From Nostoc sp. ATCC 43529 (GTDB lineage: Bacteria > Cyanobacteriota > Cyanobacteriia > Cyanobacteriales > Nostocaceae): a stretch of 64,000 nt of DNA. Where the stretch lies: assembly GCA_003326205.1 (NCBI GenBank), contig LWTK01000032.1:1-64000 (forward strand), in the 5' to 3' direction. Shown here piece after piece: positions 10,757-18,526 of this stretch. The number at the start of each line of letters is the position of its first letter. Within the stretch, counting starts at the first letter, position 1. The notes below the pieces were generated by a model that was given only the letters and a program-made list of their open reading frames with translations, had not been told where the DNA came from and ran no database searches. A program made the translations under genes and the position numbers.

Positions 10757-11491
10757 TCAGTCTTGCACCTTTTTTTGAAAGCGGTTCAAAAACCAGAATA
10801 AAAGCAATAAGTGATAAACTAACCCTCCTAAGAGATAAAACAGATAAGGCTGCCCATTTACAGCTAACCAAAATGCTTTTGCAGACCAGTAGGTTGGCAA
10901 TATTCCAAACATTAGCTGCCATTGAGAATTGACAAAATAAGATACTAAAGGGCCTACTACAAGAACGCCTAAACCTTTTGCAAAGGCTAGTCCTTCAACT
11001 TTATTATTTGCAAAGGATACTAGAAAAAGACTAAGAACAGGTGCAAATAAACTTGCCACTAAAGTGACAGGTACAATCTCTGGGAATACTGACATTGGTA
11101 TTAGGCCAGTCAGGGGCAAACAGATGAGGTTATACAAAATACTAATTAAGGTGGCCATTAATACCCGATATGTCACAAACCCCATGACTGAAATAGGAGT
11201 GACACGCAAAGCTGTTAGGGTGTTTTCATCTCGTTCGTCAAGAACTAAAAAGCCCATTAACACGCCGAACAAAAGAGGTATGTTCAATAAAAAGACAAAA
11301 CTCAGAATCAGCTCATAAAAATTTACAAGATTAAAGTTATAGCGTGTCATTAGCAAGTCGGTAAGGCTTGGTACTAATAAACGCACAGGAATGACAAACA
11401 GCCAAGGAGCAAATAGAATTCCTAAAAGTAGCGAGTCACGGCGAACACTTTTTAGATCGTTGCTGCCAAAAGCAACCAAAATACGAAACAT
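10757..11491 (-). CDS. ABC transporter permease, second subunit
   Basis: A 244-residue integral membrane protein with about six hydrophobic segments, of the type seen in drug or bacteriocin export permeases (fluoroquinolone-exporter-like). It begins two bases after the stop of the upstream permease gene, so it is almost certainly co-translated with it and with the ATPase before that. Two different permeases plus one ATPase fit a heteromeric ABC-2 exporter. Its place between the PKS/PfaD genes and the other cluster genes suggests export of the cluster product or self-protection. The substrate is unknown. Confidence 0.82.
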   Translation of the reverse strand: MFRILVAFGSNDLKSVRRDSLLLGILFAPWLFVIPVRLLVPSLTDLLMTRYNFNLVNFYELILSFVFLLNIPLLFGVLMGFLVLDERDENTLTALRVTPISVMGFVTYRVLMATLISILYNLICLPLTGLIPMSVFPEIVPVTLVASLFAPVLSLFLVSFANNKVEGLAFAKGLGVLVVGPLVSYFVNSQWQLMFGILPTYWSAKAFWLAVNGQPYLFYLLGGLVYHLLLLFWFLNRFQKKVQD

Positions 11492-11493
11492 AT

Positions 11494-12198
11494 TTATCTT
11501 CCTCCTTCTCTGGCAACGATATAACGGTTAAACGCCCGGCGTGCCAACAATGCCAAGACTAAAACCCAAAATATCCCATAGGCTACAGCATAAGTAATTT
11601 GCCAACTAGCGATCGGATCGAAGGCTCCACGCAATAGCATGAGCGAACCTTGGGTAGGCAGAATGTAGAAAATAGGGTTTTTCCACCAGCCAAAGTAATA
11701 AATTAACGGCAGATATAATACTATTGCGTAAATTTGCGAAGGGATTAGGTAATGACTCAATGAAGTAAAGGGTGATACCGCAATAAAACCTATCGACAAT
11801 GCAATGAATGACATAAACACCGTACCTAGCAAAGCTAAGAGCAGGTTGAACTTGAGTCCATACGTAGTAACAATAACAATTAATGAAACAATAGTAGCTA
11901 ATGTTGTCAAAGTTACTAACTTAGAAGTCATGTACTCCCAAAAACGTAGGGGTGTCACTACTAAGGCAAAGAGTGTCGCCTCATCTTTTTCAAAAAGAAC
12001 CATACCTGCAATAAAGTAAAATCCAACGATCGCAAGATCGACAAAGATAATAAACGGTACTGCAATATGCAAAGTTTGAGAAGGAAGCGCTCGTAAAATT
12101 GCAATCCATACTAAAGCCGAGAAACCAGCAGCATAAAACAAACCATAGCGCTGCTGTAGCAACACATCAAGGCGGAGGGTAGAGAGTAGGCGTTTCAT
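11494..12198 (-). CDS. ABC transporter permease, first subunit
   Basis: A 234-residue membrane protein with about six hydrophobic stretches. It has ABC-2-type topology, with a short soluble segment after the second helix (motif EKDEATLFALVVTPLR, ~69-84) that parallels DERDENTLTALRVTP in its partner permease. Its start overlaps the end of the ATPase gene by four bases (ATGA), a translational-coupling arrangement. The two permeases are clearly paralogous in layout and probably form a heterodimer. Role in metabolite export is inferred from position. Confidence 0.82.
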   Translation of the reverse strand: MKRLLSTLRLDVLLQQRYGLFYAAGFSALVWIAILRALPSQTLHIAVPFIIFVDLAIVGFYFIAGMVLFEKDEATLFALVVTPLRFWEYMTSKLVTLTTLATIVSLIVIVTTYGLKFNLLLALLGTVFMSFIALSIGFIAVSPFTSLSHYLIPSQIYAIVLYLPLIYYFGWWKNPIFYILPTQGSLMLLRGAFDPIASWQITYAVAYGIFWVLVLALLARRAFNRYIVAREGGR

Positions 12199-13052
12199 GT
12201 CAGCCTCCTACCAGTTACCTGAACAAAAATGTCCTCTAGCGTTGCTTCCTTACTATGAATTGTCTCTACTTGCTTGGTTTGCAACAGATCTAAAAATGCT
12301 TCATTTTTTCCCAAGTTGTCCAAGGGGAACTCAGACGAATTGACGCTTCCATGAGCGCGATACTCCACCTGAACGAGTCGTTCACTTCTCTGTAGCTTCA
12401 GTTCGCGAGGAGCATCAATCAGTACTATACGACCATTAACAATGAAGGCCACTCGAGTGCAAAGTTCATCAGCAACACTCATATCATGGGTAGTCAGAAA
12501 GATTGTACGTCCTTGGGATTGTAGTTCACGGATAATTTCCTTCATCTGATAAGCATTGCTTGGATCTAAACCAGATGTGGGTTCATCAAGGAAAATCAAC
12601 TCCGGACGATGGAGAATAGATCTTACAAATGTCAATCGCATTTGCATTCCCTTTGAAAACTGGGAAACTCGACGATGAGCATCTCCAGCTAAATTAACCA
12701 TTTTTAGGAGTTTCATTGGATCTTCAGTTGGTACTGAGTAAAGGGAACTGAAAAATTGCAAATTCTCCAATGCTGTTAACTTTTGATAGTGGTTTGGTAA
12801 TTCAAACGAAACTCCAATATGCTCGTAATAATCTGATCCCCAAGACTTGAGATCCTTACCAAGAATCTCAATATCACCTCGATATCCTTTAAGTAAACCA
12901 ATCAGAATTTTCTGGGTAGTACTTTTGCCAGCTCCACTAGGCCCCAAAAAACCAAAGATTTCTCCCTGCTGAACATTAAAACTAATACTATTGACAGATG
13001 GCTCTCTACTACTAGCATATTTGAAAGTCAGGTCTTGCACTAGAATCATCAT
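12195..13052 (-). CDS. ABC transporter ATP-binding protein
   Basis: A 285-residue cytoplasmic ATPase. It shows Walker A GPSGAGKST (~38-46), a variant signature FSKGMQMRL (~135), Walker B LIFLDEPTSGLDP (~155) and the H-loop in TTHDMS. The C-terminal ~70 residues match the extension seen on ATPases of ABC-2 exporters. It heads a three-gene unit with the two overlapping or abutting permease genes. Its start is preceded by a 350-bp noncoding gap, so the transporter operon probably has its own promoter. Confidence 0.92.
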   Translation of the reverse strand: MMILVQDLTFKYASSREPSVNSISFNVQQGEIFGFLGPSGAGKSTTQKILIGLLKGYRGDIEILGKDLKSWGSDYYEHIGVSFELPNHYQKLTALENLQFFSSLYSVPTEDPMKLLKMVNLAGDAHRRVSQFSKGMQMRLTFVRSILHRPELIFLDEPTSGLDPSNAYQMKEIIRELQSQGRTIFLTTHDMSVADELCTRVAFIVNGRIVLIDAPRELKLQRSERLVQVEYRAHGSVNSSEFPLDNLGKNEAFLDLLQTKQVETIHSKEATLEDIFVQVTGRRLT

Positions 13053-13402
13053 TGTCTCTCATGCTTTAATATCTGTTCGTTTGCTGCCAATCTTTGTTCA
13101 TACTTCTTGTATTATAGCCATATATTAGCAGTATATTAGCGGTATTTTTTGTTAAATTTCTACCCTGAGTGTACTACCGTAACAGAATTAGAATAAGCTC
13201 TCAGATTACTTTTGAGACTTAGATGGTGTGCTTGATTCATTTGAAATCTGTTGTCTTTGATTAGTTTCTAGTTTTTGGATAATGTCTCAAACCTGAAGGA
13301 AAAGCTTACTGAGTAATTTTTAAAATACCTTGTTACTTAATTTTTGAGATTATCTGAGTAGCTTTTAGTTCATTAAAGTAGTAATCATTTTGATAATTAC
13401 TT
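13053..13402. other. Noncoding gap between ABC operon and SRPBCC gene
   Basis: AT-rich sequence with no credible reading frame. It should hold the promoter of the minus-strand ABC operon. I see no convincing operator or terminator, only a short imperfect direct repeat around 13121-13145 (variants of atattagc/tattagcgg). Confidence 0.5.
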
Positions 13403-13864
13403 TTAGATGATGTCCCGTCCTATTTCAGCTCTTTCCTTGAGTCCTTGATTCATAATTCTAAAACTTTCTAGTGCAGTTGCTTCTAAATTCTTCCAAAAAA
13501 GAGGAACAAATAAACCTGAATAACGTTCACGTTGAACAAAGCTTACTATATTATTTCCTTTAGACTTAATCTCAAATATATGCTCACCATCAAATAATCC
13601 TGGGATAATAAATCGACTTAGCCAGATCAAATTACTCTTTTCAACCACCTTAGTCAGAATTGGTTGAAAAATTGCAGTTTTTCCGCTAGGTAGTTCGACA
13701 GACAATTTAAGCTTGCAACCTTCTCTAAGATCGCCTTCAACCTTTTTAATGAAAGGATTCCAATTAGGAAACTGGTTAAAGTCTGTCAGGATTTTCCATA
13801 CTCTATCTGCTGATGCATAAATATCGGTTTCTACTGCAATTTCCCTGGCTAAATATTTATCCAT
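13403..13864 (-). CDS. SRPBCC (START/Bet v1-like) domain protein
   Basis: A 153-residue single-domain protein. The opening pattern VETDIYASADRVWKILTDF followed by FPNWNPFIKKVEGDL is typical of SRPBCC ligand-binding proteins of the polyketide cyclase/dehydrase-like class. These have a helix-grip fold with a deep hydrophobic pocket. Members bind lipids or polyketides and some act as cyclases or hydrolases, but no catalytic residues can be assigned here. It is monocistronic in appearance, between the ABC exporter and the propeller gene. Its place in the cluster suggests it handles the product or an intermediate; this is inference. Confidence 0.8.
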   Translation of the reverse strand: MDKYLAREIAVETDIYASADRVWKILTDFNQFPNWNPFIKKVEGDLREGCKLKLSVELPSGKTAIFQPILTKVVEKSNLIWLSRFIIPGLFDGEHIFEIKSKGNNIVSFVQRERYSGLFVPLFWKNLEATALESFRIMNQGLKERAEIGRDII

Positions 13865-14006
13865 AAAATAAAATGGCTGTTGTCATTTGGAGCATTGATC
13901 GATCAACAAGAAAGGAACAGAGAACAGAAAGGAACGACCTGTTCCCTATTCCTTTGTGAATAAAATCTAGTGTCGTAAAATTTGCTAGAAAAGACGACTC
14001 TCTAGA

Positions 14007-15248
14007 TTAGCCATTGATATCAGGAAGGTTATTTGCTAAAGAAGAACCAAAAAGATGATTGTTTTGCTCTCCTAGAAATCCATCTGCACAAGAAAAATAT
14101 GGTTTTTTCTGATACAAGGTTACAGATCCGATGGAACCTCCGATCGCATCGAATGGAGAACCGATAACTATATCATTTTTATCGATATCAACTGGAATAC
14201 CAAAACTTTCGCCCTGATTGGGAGTAGGATTTAAGAAAGTTTGTACCAGTTCGCCGGTAGAAGCGTCAAACAAATAAGCAGCTCCACTGTTAGTAGCTCC
14301 AGCATCGTCATCAAAAACAGCACCGATGACCACGTTGTTGCCATCGATGGCAACTGAGGCGCTGAAGGCATCCCCACTATCTGGAGTAGGGTTTTCAAAT
14401 TTTTGTAGTAATTCGCCTGAAGAGGCATCATACAGATAAACAATTCCGCTATTAGCTATTTCTGTATCCGCTCGCGATGAACCAATGAGTACCCTGTCTT
14501 TGCTAGCTTCAACTGGAAATCCAAAGGAGTCCCCATCGTTAGGGGTGGGACTGGGTATAGTTTGTGTTAATGCGCCAGTATCGATATCAAATATATATAC
14601 AACCCCACTCTCTGGCGAAGTTTCGGCTCTAGGTGCCCCAATTGCAACTTTGTTGTTTCCAGCAAAACTTAGCGAAGCGCCAAAGCCTTCAATGCCTGGA
14701 TTTGGGTTGGCAAAAGTTTGCAACAATTTGCCAGTTTTCGCATCGAATAGATAAGCAATTCCACTATCAGTCCCTTCTGTATCATTTAAGGGAGAACCAA
14801 TGAGTATTTTATTTCCGTCAAGAGCAAGTGAAGCGCCAAAACGATCTCCATCTCCTGGGTTAGGATTGGTAAATGTTTGCAACAGTTTGCCAGTTTTGGC
14901 ATTGAAGAGATAAGCAATTCCAGTATCAATTGCACCTGTATCATCTCCAACTGCTCCAACAAGTGCATATTTGTTATTAAGAGCTACTTCAAAACCAAAA
15001 TTATCGCCTTTATCAGGTGAGGGATTAGAGAAAGTTCGTAACAATTTGCCAGTATTAACATCAAAAAGGTGAACGATTCCAGTATCAATTGCGCCTGTAT
15101 CATCACCGTAGGCGCCAATGAGTACCTTTTTCTTGTAGAGATCTAGTGAAAAGCCGAAGAAATCAGTACCATCAGCATAAGCATCAGGAATAGGGCTAAC
15201 GAAGGTTCGTGTCAGTTGAAATGAACCTGCATCTGAAAATTTAGACAT
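14007..15248 (-). CDS. Seven-repeat FG-GAP/integrin-like beta-propeller protein
   Basis: The 413-residue protein is almost entirely built of seven ~53-residue repeats. Each has a GDxFG-type turn, a V(L/V)IG(A/S) strand, a D(T)xxxxSGxxYLFD segment and a TGxLLQTF strand, ending in NPxP. Seven copies match the blade number of a closed propeller of the FG-GAP/integrin-alpha kind. About 30 residues with no repeat follow the last blade. I see no signal peptide, so its location is unclear. Related FG-GAP proteins are often extracellular or cell-surface. It sits between the SRPBCC and acyltransferase genes on the same strand. No enzyme motif is visible and its role in the cluster is unknown. Confidence 0.85.
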   Translation of the reverse strand: MSKFSDAGSFQLTRTFVSPIPDAYADGTDFFGFSLDLYKKKVLIGAYGDDTGAIDTGIVHLFDVNTGKLLRTFSNPSPDKGDNFGFEVALNNKYALVGAVGDDTGAIDTGIAYLFNAKTGKLLQTFTNPNPGDGDRFGASLALDGNKILIGSPLNDTEGTDSGIAYLFDAKTGKLLQTFANPNPGIEGFGASLSFAGNNKVAIGAPRAETSPESGVVYIFDIDTGALTQTIPSPTPNDGDSFGFPVEASKDRVLIGSSRADTEIANSGIVYLYDASSGELLQKFENPTPDSGDAFSASVAIDGNNVVIGAVFDDDAGATNSGAAYLFDASTGELVQTFLNPTPNQGESFGIPVDIDKNDIVIGSPFDAIGGSIGSVTLYQKKPYFSCADGFLGEQNNHLFGSSLANNLPDING

Positions 15249-15336
15249 GATTATTTAACTCCTTACATTCAAATGGGTCAAATTAGTCAAATTAAGTAAA
15301 CAGTATTGCAAATATATAGGTTACAAACCTAGCAAT

Positions 15337-16197
15337 TTAGCCAATTGAAGCTTTGATTTGCTCAACCATTTTTGTCAAACTTTTTTTACTTCCTACTTCC
15401 ATAAAATTAGACTTTGGTTGTTGTTGAAGTAAGTAAGTAATGGAATCTGTCCAACGAACTGGACTACTAATTTGGCGGCTCAAGTTGACTATAACATCAT
15501 TGAGTTGATACGGACGTGCTGAATAGTTAGAAATTACAGGAATCTTGGGTTCAGAAAACTCATAATCTTTCAAAAAGACCGCAAATTTCTCCCCAGCTTC
15601 ATGCATATAACGCGAATGAAAAGCAGCATTCACTTTGAGTGGGATGACGATTTGGGCACCATTTTTTTCGAGGATGAGTTTTGCTCGCTCAATATCTTCT
15701 ATTGGGCCTGCAATCACTGTTTGCTGAGGAGAGTTTAAGTTAGCAATATCTATGCGTTCAAACCCGAAGTTAAGCAAGAGATTTTTGAGTTTAGCTAACT
15801 CTAAACCAAGTACAGCCGCCATTGTTCCTCCAGACATCTGCTGCATTAAAGAGCCTCTCTTGGCAACTAATTCAATTCCTGTAATAAAATCGTATACACC
15901 AGCAACAAAAAGACTATTTAGTTCACCAAGACTATGGCCAATTAGAATAGTTGGCTGAACCCCGGTCTGCCGTAGTTCTTCTAAGTAATACAAGCAATTG
16001 ACGACGTAAAGAGCAACCTGTGCGTATTGAGTTTGATCGAGAACATTATGGGTATCTTCTAGGCAAAGCTCCTTAATAGAGTAACCTACAACTTGATCAG
16101 CTTGGCGGACAAGGTGAGTATATTTGTCAAATAAACCAAGCCCCATACTTTTTTTCTGAGACCCTTGACCAGGAAAGAGATATACATCCATGACCAT
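15337..16197 (-). CDS. Discrete trans-acting acyltransferase (PksC/PedC/FabD-like)
   Basis: A 286-residue malonyl-CoA:ACP transacylase-fold protein. It has the N-terminal FPGQGSQ (~8-14), the nucleophile S89 in GHSLGE, the carboxylate-binding Arg candidate R114 in AKRGSLM, and the catalytic His in AAFHSRYM (~197). The wording GYSIKELCLED and the LxxTQYAQ pattern are those of free-standing acyltransferases and acyl hydrolases of trans-AT PKS clusters rather than housekeeping FabD. The start may be 16197 or the Met two codons on (16191). The neighbouring PKS extension module has its own AT, so this enzyme could load malonate onto the AT-less loading module ACP, or proofread stalled ACPs as an acyl hydrolase. 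I cannot separate the two by eye. Confidence 0.88.
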   Translation of the reverse strand: MVMDVYLFPGQGSQKKSMGLGLFDKYTHLVRQADQVVGYSIKELCLEDTHNVLDQTQYAQVALYVVNCLYYLEELRQTGVQPTILIGHSLGELNSLFVAGVYDFITGIELVAKRGSLMQQMSGGTMAAVLGLELAKLKNLLLNFGFERIDIANLNSPQQTVIAGPIEDIERAKLILEKNGAQIVIPLKVNAAFHSRYMHEAGEKFAVFLKDYEFSEPKIPVISNYSARPYQLNDVIVNLSRQISSPVRWTDSITYLLQQQPKSNFMEVGSKKSLTKMVEQIKASIG

Positions 16198-16279
16198 TTA
16201 TGAGTTGAGATTTTTTATGCACTACATACCTTGATTACGAGTTACACTTTGACACCACCTACTAAATGTAAAGAGTGTG

Positions 16280-16437
16280 AGTGAAATCAATTTATTCACT
16301 GGGATGGAACGTGGATTACAGATAGCTGAAGCATTTTGCAACCGCAGTCCAATTGAGCCGCAGATAGAGACAATGCTTCGAGTAGAGATCGTCCACCTGA
16401 TACATAATCCAGCCTTGTTATACAGTGCGTAAGTCCT
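16280..16437 (-). repeat. Left copy of ~160-bp inverted repeat, outer end AGGACTTACGCA
   Basis: Read on the minus strand from 16437, this stretch closely matches 18104-18266 on the plus strand, with roughly a dozen substitutions and a small indel. Both copies begin AGGACTTACGCACTGTA and end near CAGTGAATAAATTGA. The copies point away from each other across 1.67 kb. The shared start AGGACTTACGCA is also the terminal sequence of the MITE at 60396-60539, so this is probably a fragment or derivative of a transposable element. It lies about 80 bp upstream of the acyltransferase start. Confidence 0.85.
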
Positions 16438-17158
16438 ATCATCCTTTTTGTAAAGATATCTAAATTACCAAATGAGTATTGCAAAAATCTTAGAAAGACC
16501 TAGTTTTTGTCAATGCATCTGATAATCAATGTTGCAGGCTAATTACTTCCAAATCTTTTGAAAGCTGACAATAGGATTAGAGACTAAGGTGAAAATTGTG
16601 AACCTGGCGATCGCAGGTGGTCATGAAAGCAGATAAGAGGGTTACTCGAAAAGTAGATTCTAAACACTGATTTTGACTCAATCCCCTCTGAGCAAAGAAA
16701 TTTTCATAGCGGTTACCGACCTGGTGAGGTACATTTTCAAAACTACTAAGCTTTGGTAAAAAGAGTTAGGTGTACCTCAGTTGCTTAGGAAATGCTATAA
16801 CCCTCTCCTATAGGAGAAGAGTAAGTATAACCCCTGATTTTATTGATGAAAAAAATACTTTATTTTTTCGAGACCTAAGGCGCAATAAAAATACATTTTT
16901 ATTGAAATCCCACAATTTTAACTATGGAGACTTCCTTGTTACTGGTTCGCTGTTGACTTTTAAGCATTTCATTTTTTGTCTCAAATTAAGGTGCAAATGG
17001 TCTTCAGAAAAACTTACTTAATTGATGTAATGACAGTCAGGAACCTTGATGTTTGTATCTTTTTAACATCATTTTCACATTACATTAAGTATTCCAGTCT
17101 GAAAAGAATCGATAAATATTTCTTTAAAGAAGTATATATTAATACGTAAAATTTAATA

Positions 17159-17184
17159 AGACTTCATATTAAAATATGAAGTCT
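17159..17184. terminator. Perfect 12-bp stem hairpin
   Basis: AGACTTCATATT is followed by a two-base loop and its exact complement. The downstream sequence is CTCTTTG, so the U-tract is weak. It could be a bidirectional terminator or a palindromic protein-binding site. No intact gene reads into it. Confidence 0.45.
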
Positions 17185-17295
17185 CTCTTTGTGAACTCTT
17201 AGCTATGATTGAGTCGATGGGAAGTATTACATCTGGACATCTGGCGTCTCTCGGTTAGTGAATTCGACACATTGAAACCTAGATTTTCACATTTT

Positions 17296-17349
17296 TATCT
17301 ATCTAAAGATATAGATCATGTTAATGATAACTATGTCTTTAGATAGATA
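17296..17349. promoter_or_regulatory. 19-bp inverted repeat with 16-bp spacer
   Basis: TATCTATCTAAAGATATAG at 17296-17314 is mirrored at 17331-17349 with a single mismatch. The length and near-perfection exceed chance in AT-rich DNA. It may be an operator or an RNA hairpin in the divergent region. No binding protein can be named. Confidence 0.35.
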
Positions 17350-17522
17350 CGGTAGAGAAAGTAATACGAAAAAATTGATATGGCAGCAATTAAGCAGTTA
17401 ATAGTACCTAAATACTTGAATAACTGTTTAAGAAGCAGTGGATATGGCAGGGCATCGGTATTATGTCAACAGCAGGATTTGATTATCAATAAGCTCAAAA
17501 ATAGTTATATTAATAAATATAT

Positions 17523-18103
17523 ATGCTTATTAACAGACATTTAGCGATCGCTGCCATTAACAGTCCAGAGAATATTCTTATTTGTGGAAGACGTGAAGCA
17601 ATACCTGTATCACAGGCTTTTTGTCAGCAAAACGAACATAAGACAATCGATTTAAAAATCTCCCATACCTTGCATTCCCTTTGGATGCAACTATCATGCC
17701 AGAGTTTGAGCAGGCTTGCTTCACAAGTCCCTTACGCCTAACTGCAAATCCGTTTAATTTTTAATCTGACTGGTGATTTAGTTTCTAGTGAAATAGCCAC
17801 TCCTGAATATTGGTGTCGCCGTATCAGGCAATCTATGGAGTTTACCACCAGCATGATAACCCTTGCTCGAATGGGATATGACATCTTCCTAGAAATAAGA
17901 CCGAAACATACCTTGTTGGGAATAGTTCGTCAATGCTTATTTAACGAAGTTGGCATTTGGTTGCCCAGTCTACACCCAAGACAAAGAGATTGGCAACAAA
18001 GGCTTCAAAGCTTAGCTCAACTATATATCTATGCAATAGCCATCAATCGGTCAAGTGTTGAGCAAGGTTATTCCTCTTGCCACGTCCAACTTACAACTTA
18101 TCT
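17523..18103 (+). pseudogene. Decayed PKS acyltransferase domain (C-terminal half)
   Basis: Three frames together spell the second half of a type I PKS AT domain. The first (from ~17535) gives LAIAAINSPENILICGRREA and an ISHTLHS version of the SHAFHS motif. After frameshifts come MPEFEQA and then NLTGDLVSSEIATPEYWC, DIFLEIRPKHTLLGIVRQC and GIWLPSLHPRQRDWQQRL, colinear with the AT domains at 4100-4700 and 24200-24700. It ends at VQLTTYL (compare LPTYPWQR in the intact genes), exactly where the 18104 repeat begins. The nucleophile half of the domain is absent. It is a dead remnant of a PKS gene. Confidence 0.88.
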
Positions 18104-18266
18104 AGGACTTACGCACTGTACAACAAGACTGGACTATGTATCAGGTGCGCGATCTCTAGTCGAAGCATTGTCTCTATTTGCGGCTCAATTGGACTACGGT
18201 TGCAAAATACTTCAGCTATCTGCAATGGACGTTCCATCTTCCCTCAGTGAATAAATTGAGTTCACT
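18104..18266 (+). repeat. Right copy of ~160-bp inverted repeat
   Basis: This is the partner of 16280-16437 in inverted orientation. It starts AGGACTTACGCACTGTA and cuts the AT pseudogene at its PTYPWQ-equivalent site. Both copies can be read as a short open frame (LDYVSG, EALSL, AAQLD). I treat that as a property of the repeat, not a protein, because the frame runs on from unrelated sequence in each copy. Confidence 0.85.
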
Positions 18267-18390
18267 TATACCTATATATGAAATAGAAGGACGACTTATG
18301 TTCTCTAGGTTCAAAACTCTGACTTTCTAAATGTGATTGATATTTAATATGGGTTTTTCACATAATTAGAATTTTGTCAATGCCTAAGTT

Positions 18391-18480
18391 ATAGCTCGAA
18401 CTCAAGAAGAAATTTACTATGTAGTAAATGCTCTTGCGGAAGAATTAACTTAACTGACAGCAACGTTAAGTTGGCAATGA
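18391..18480 (+). pseudogene. Possible C-terminal remnant of a class V aminotransferase/cysteine desulfurase-like gene
   Basis: One frame reads IARTQEEIYYVVNALAEELT, a TAA stop, then LTATLSWQ and a second stop. TQEEIxYVVxALAEEL resembles the C-terminal helix of class V PLP enzymes, and the first stop could be a CAA-to-TAA change. No upstream part of such a gene is present. The fragment is short, so this is tentative. Confidence 0.3.
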
Positions 18481-18526
18481 TAAACAAGACGATTTTTTCT
18501 AAACAACCTATTCTGATTCATCTACA

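Larger units (their letters stand above)
16438..17522. other. Noncoding region between divergent cluster halves
   Basis: About 1.1 kb without a supportable gene. It contains two perfect or near-perfect inverted repeats (annotated separately). It also holds a GTGAATTCGACA string at ~17257 that resembles the terminal repeat of the element at 59884. Short frames here lack recognisable domains or codon pattern. Part of the region may be decayed PKS or mobile-element sequence. Promoters for the divergent halves presumably lie here or in the flanking repeats. Confidence 0.5.

Noticed and set aside
16296..16484. Short minus-strand frame similar to the end of the plus-strand frame at 18108-18254
   Set aside because: The similarity comes from the inverted DNA repeat; the two frames continue into unrelated sequence, so no conserved protein is implied.
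16770..17021. 83-codon plus-strand frame in the divergent gap
   Set aside because: Low-complexity, AT-driven composition, no motif and no ribosome-binding site.
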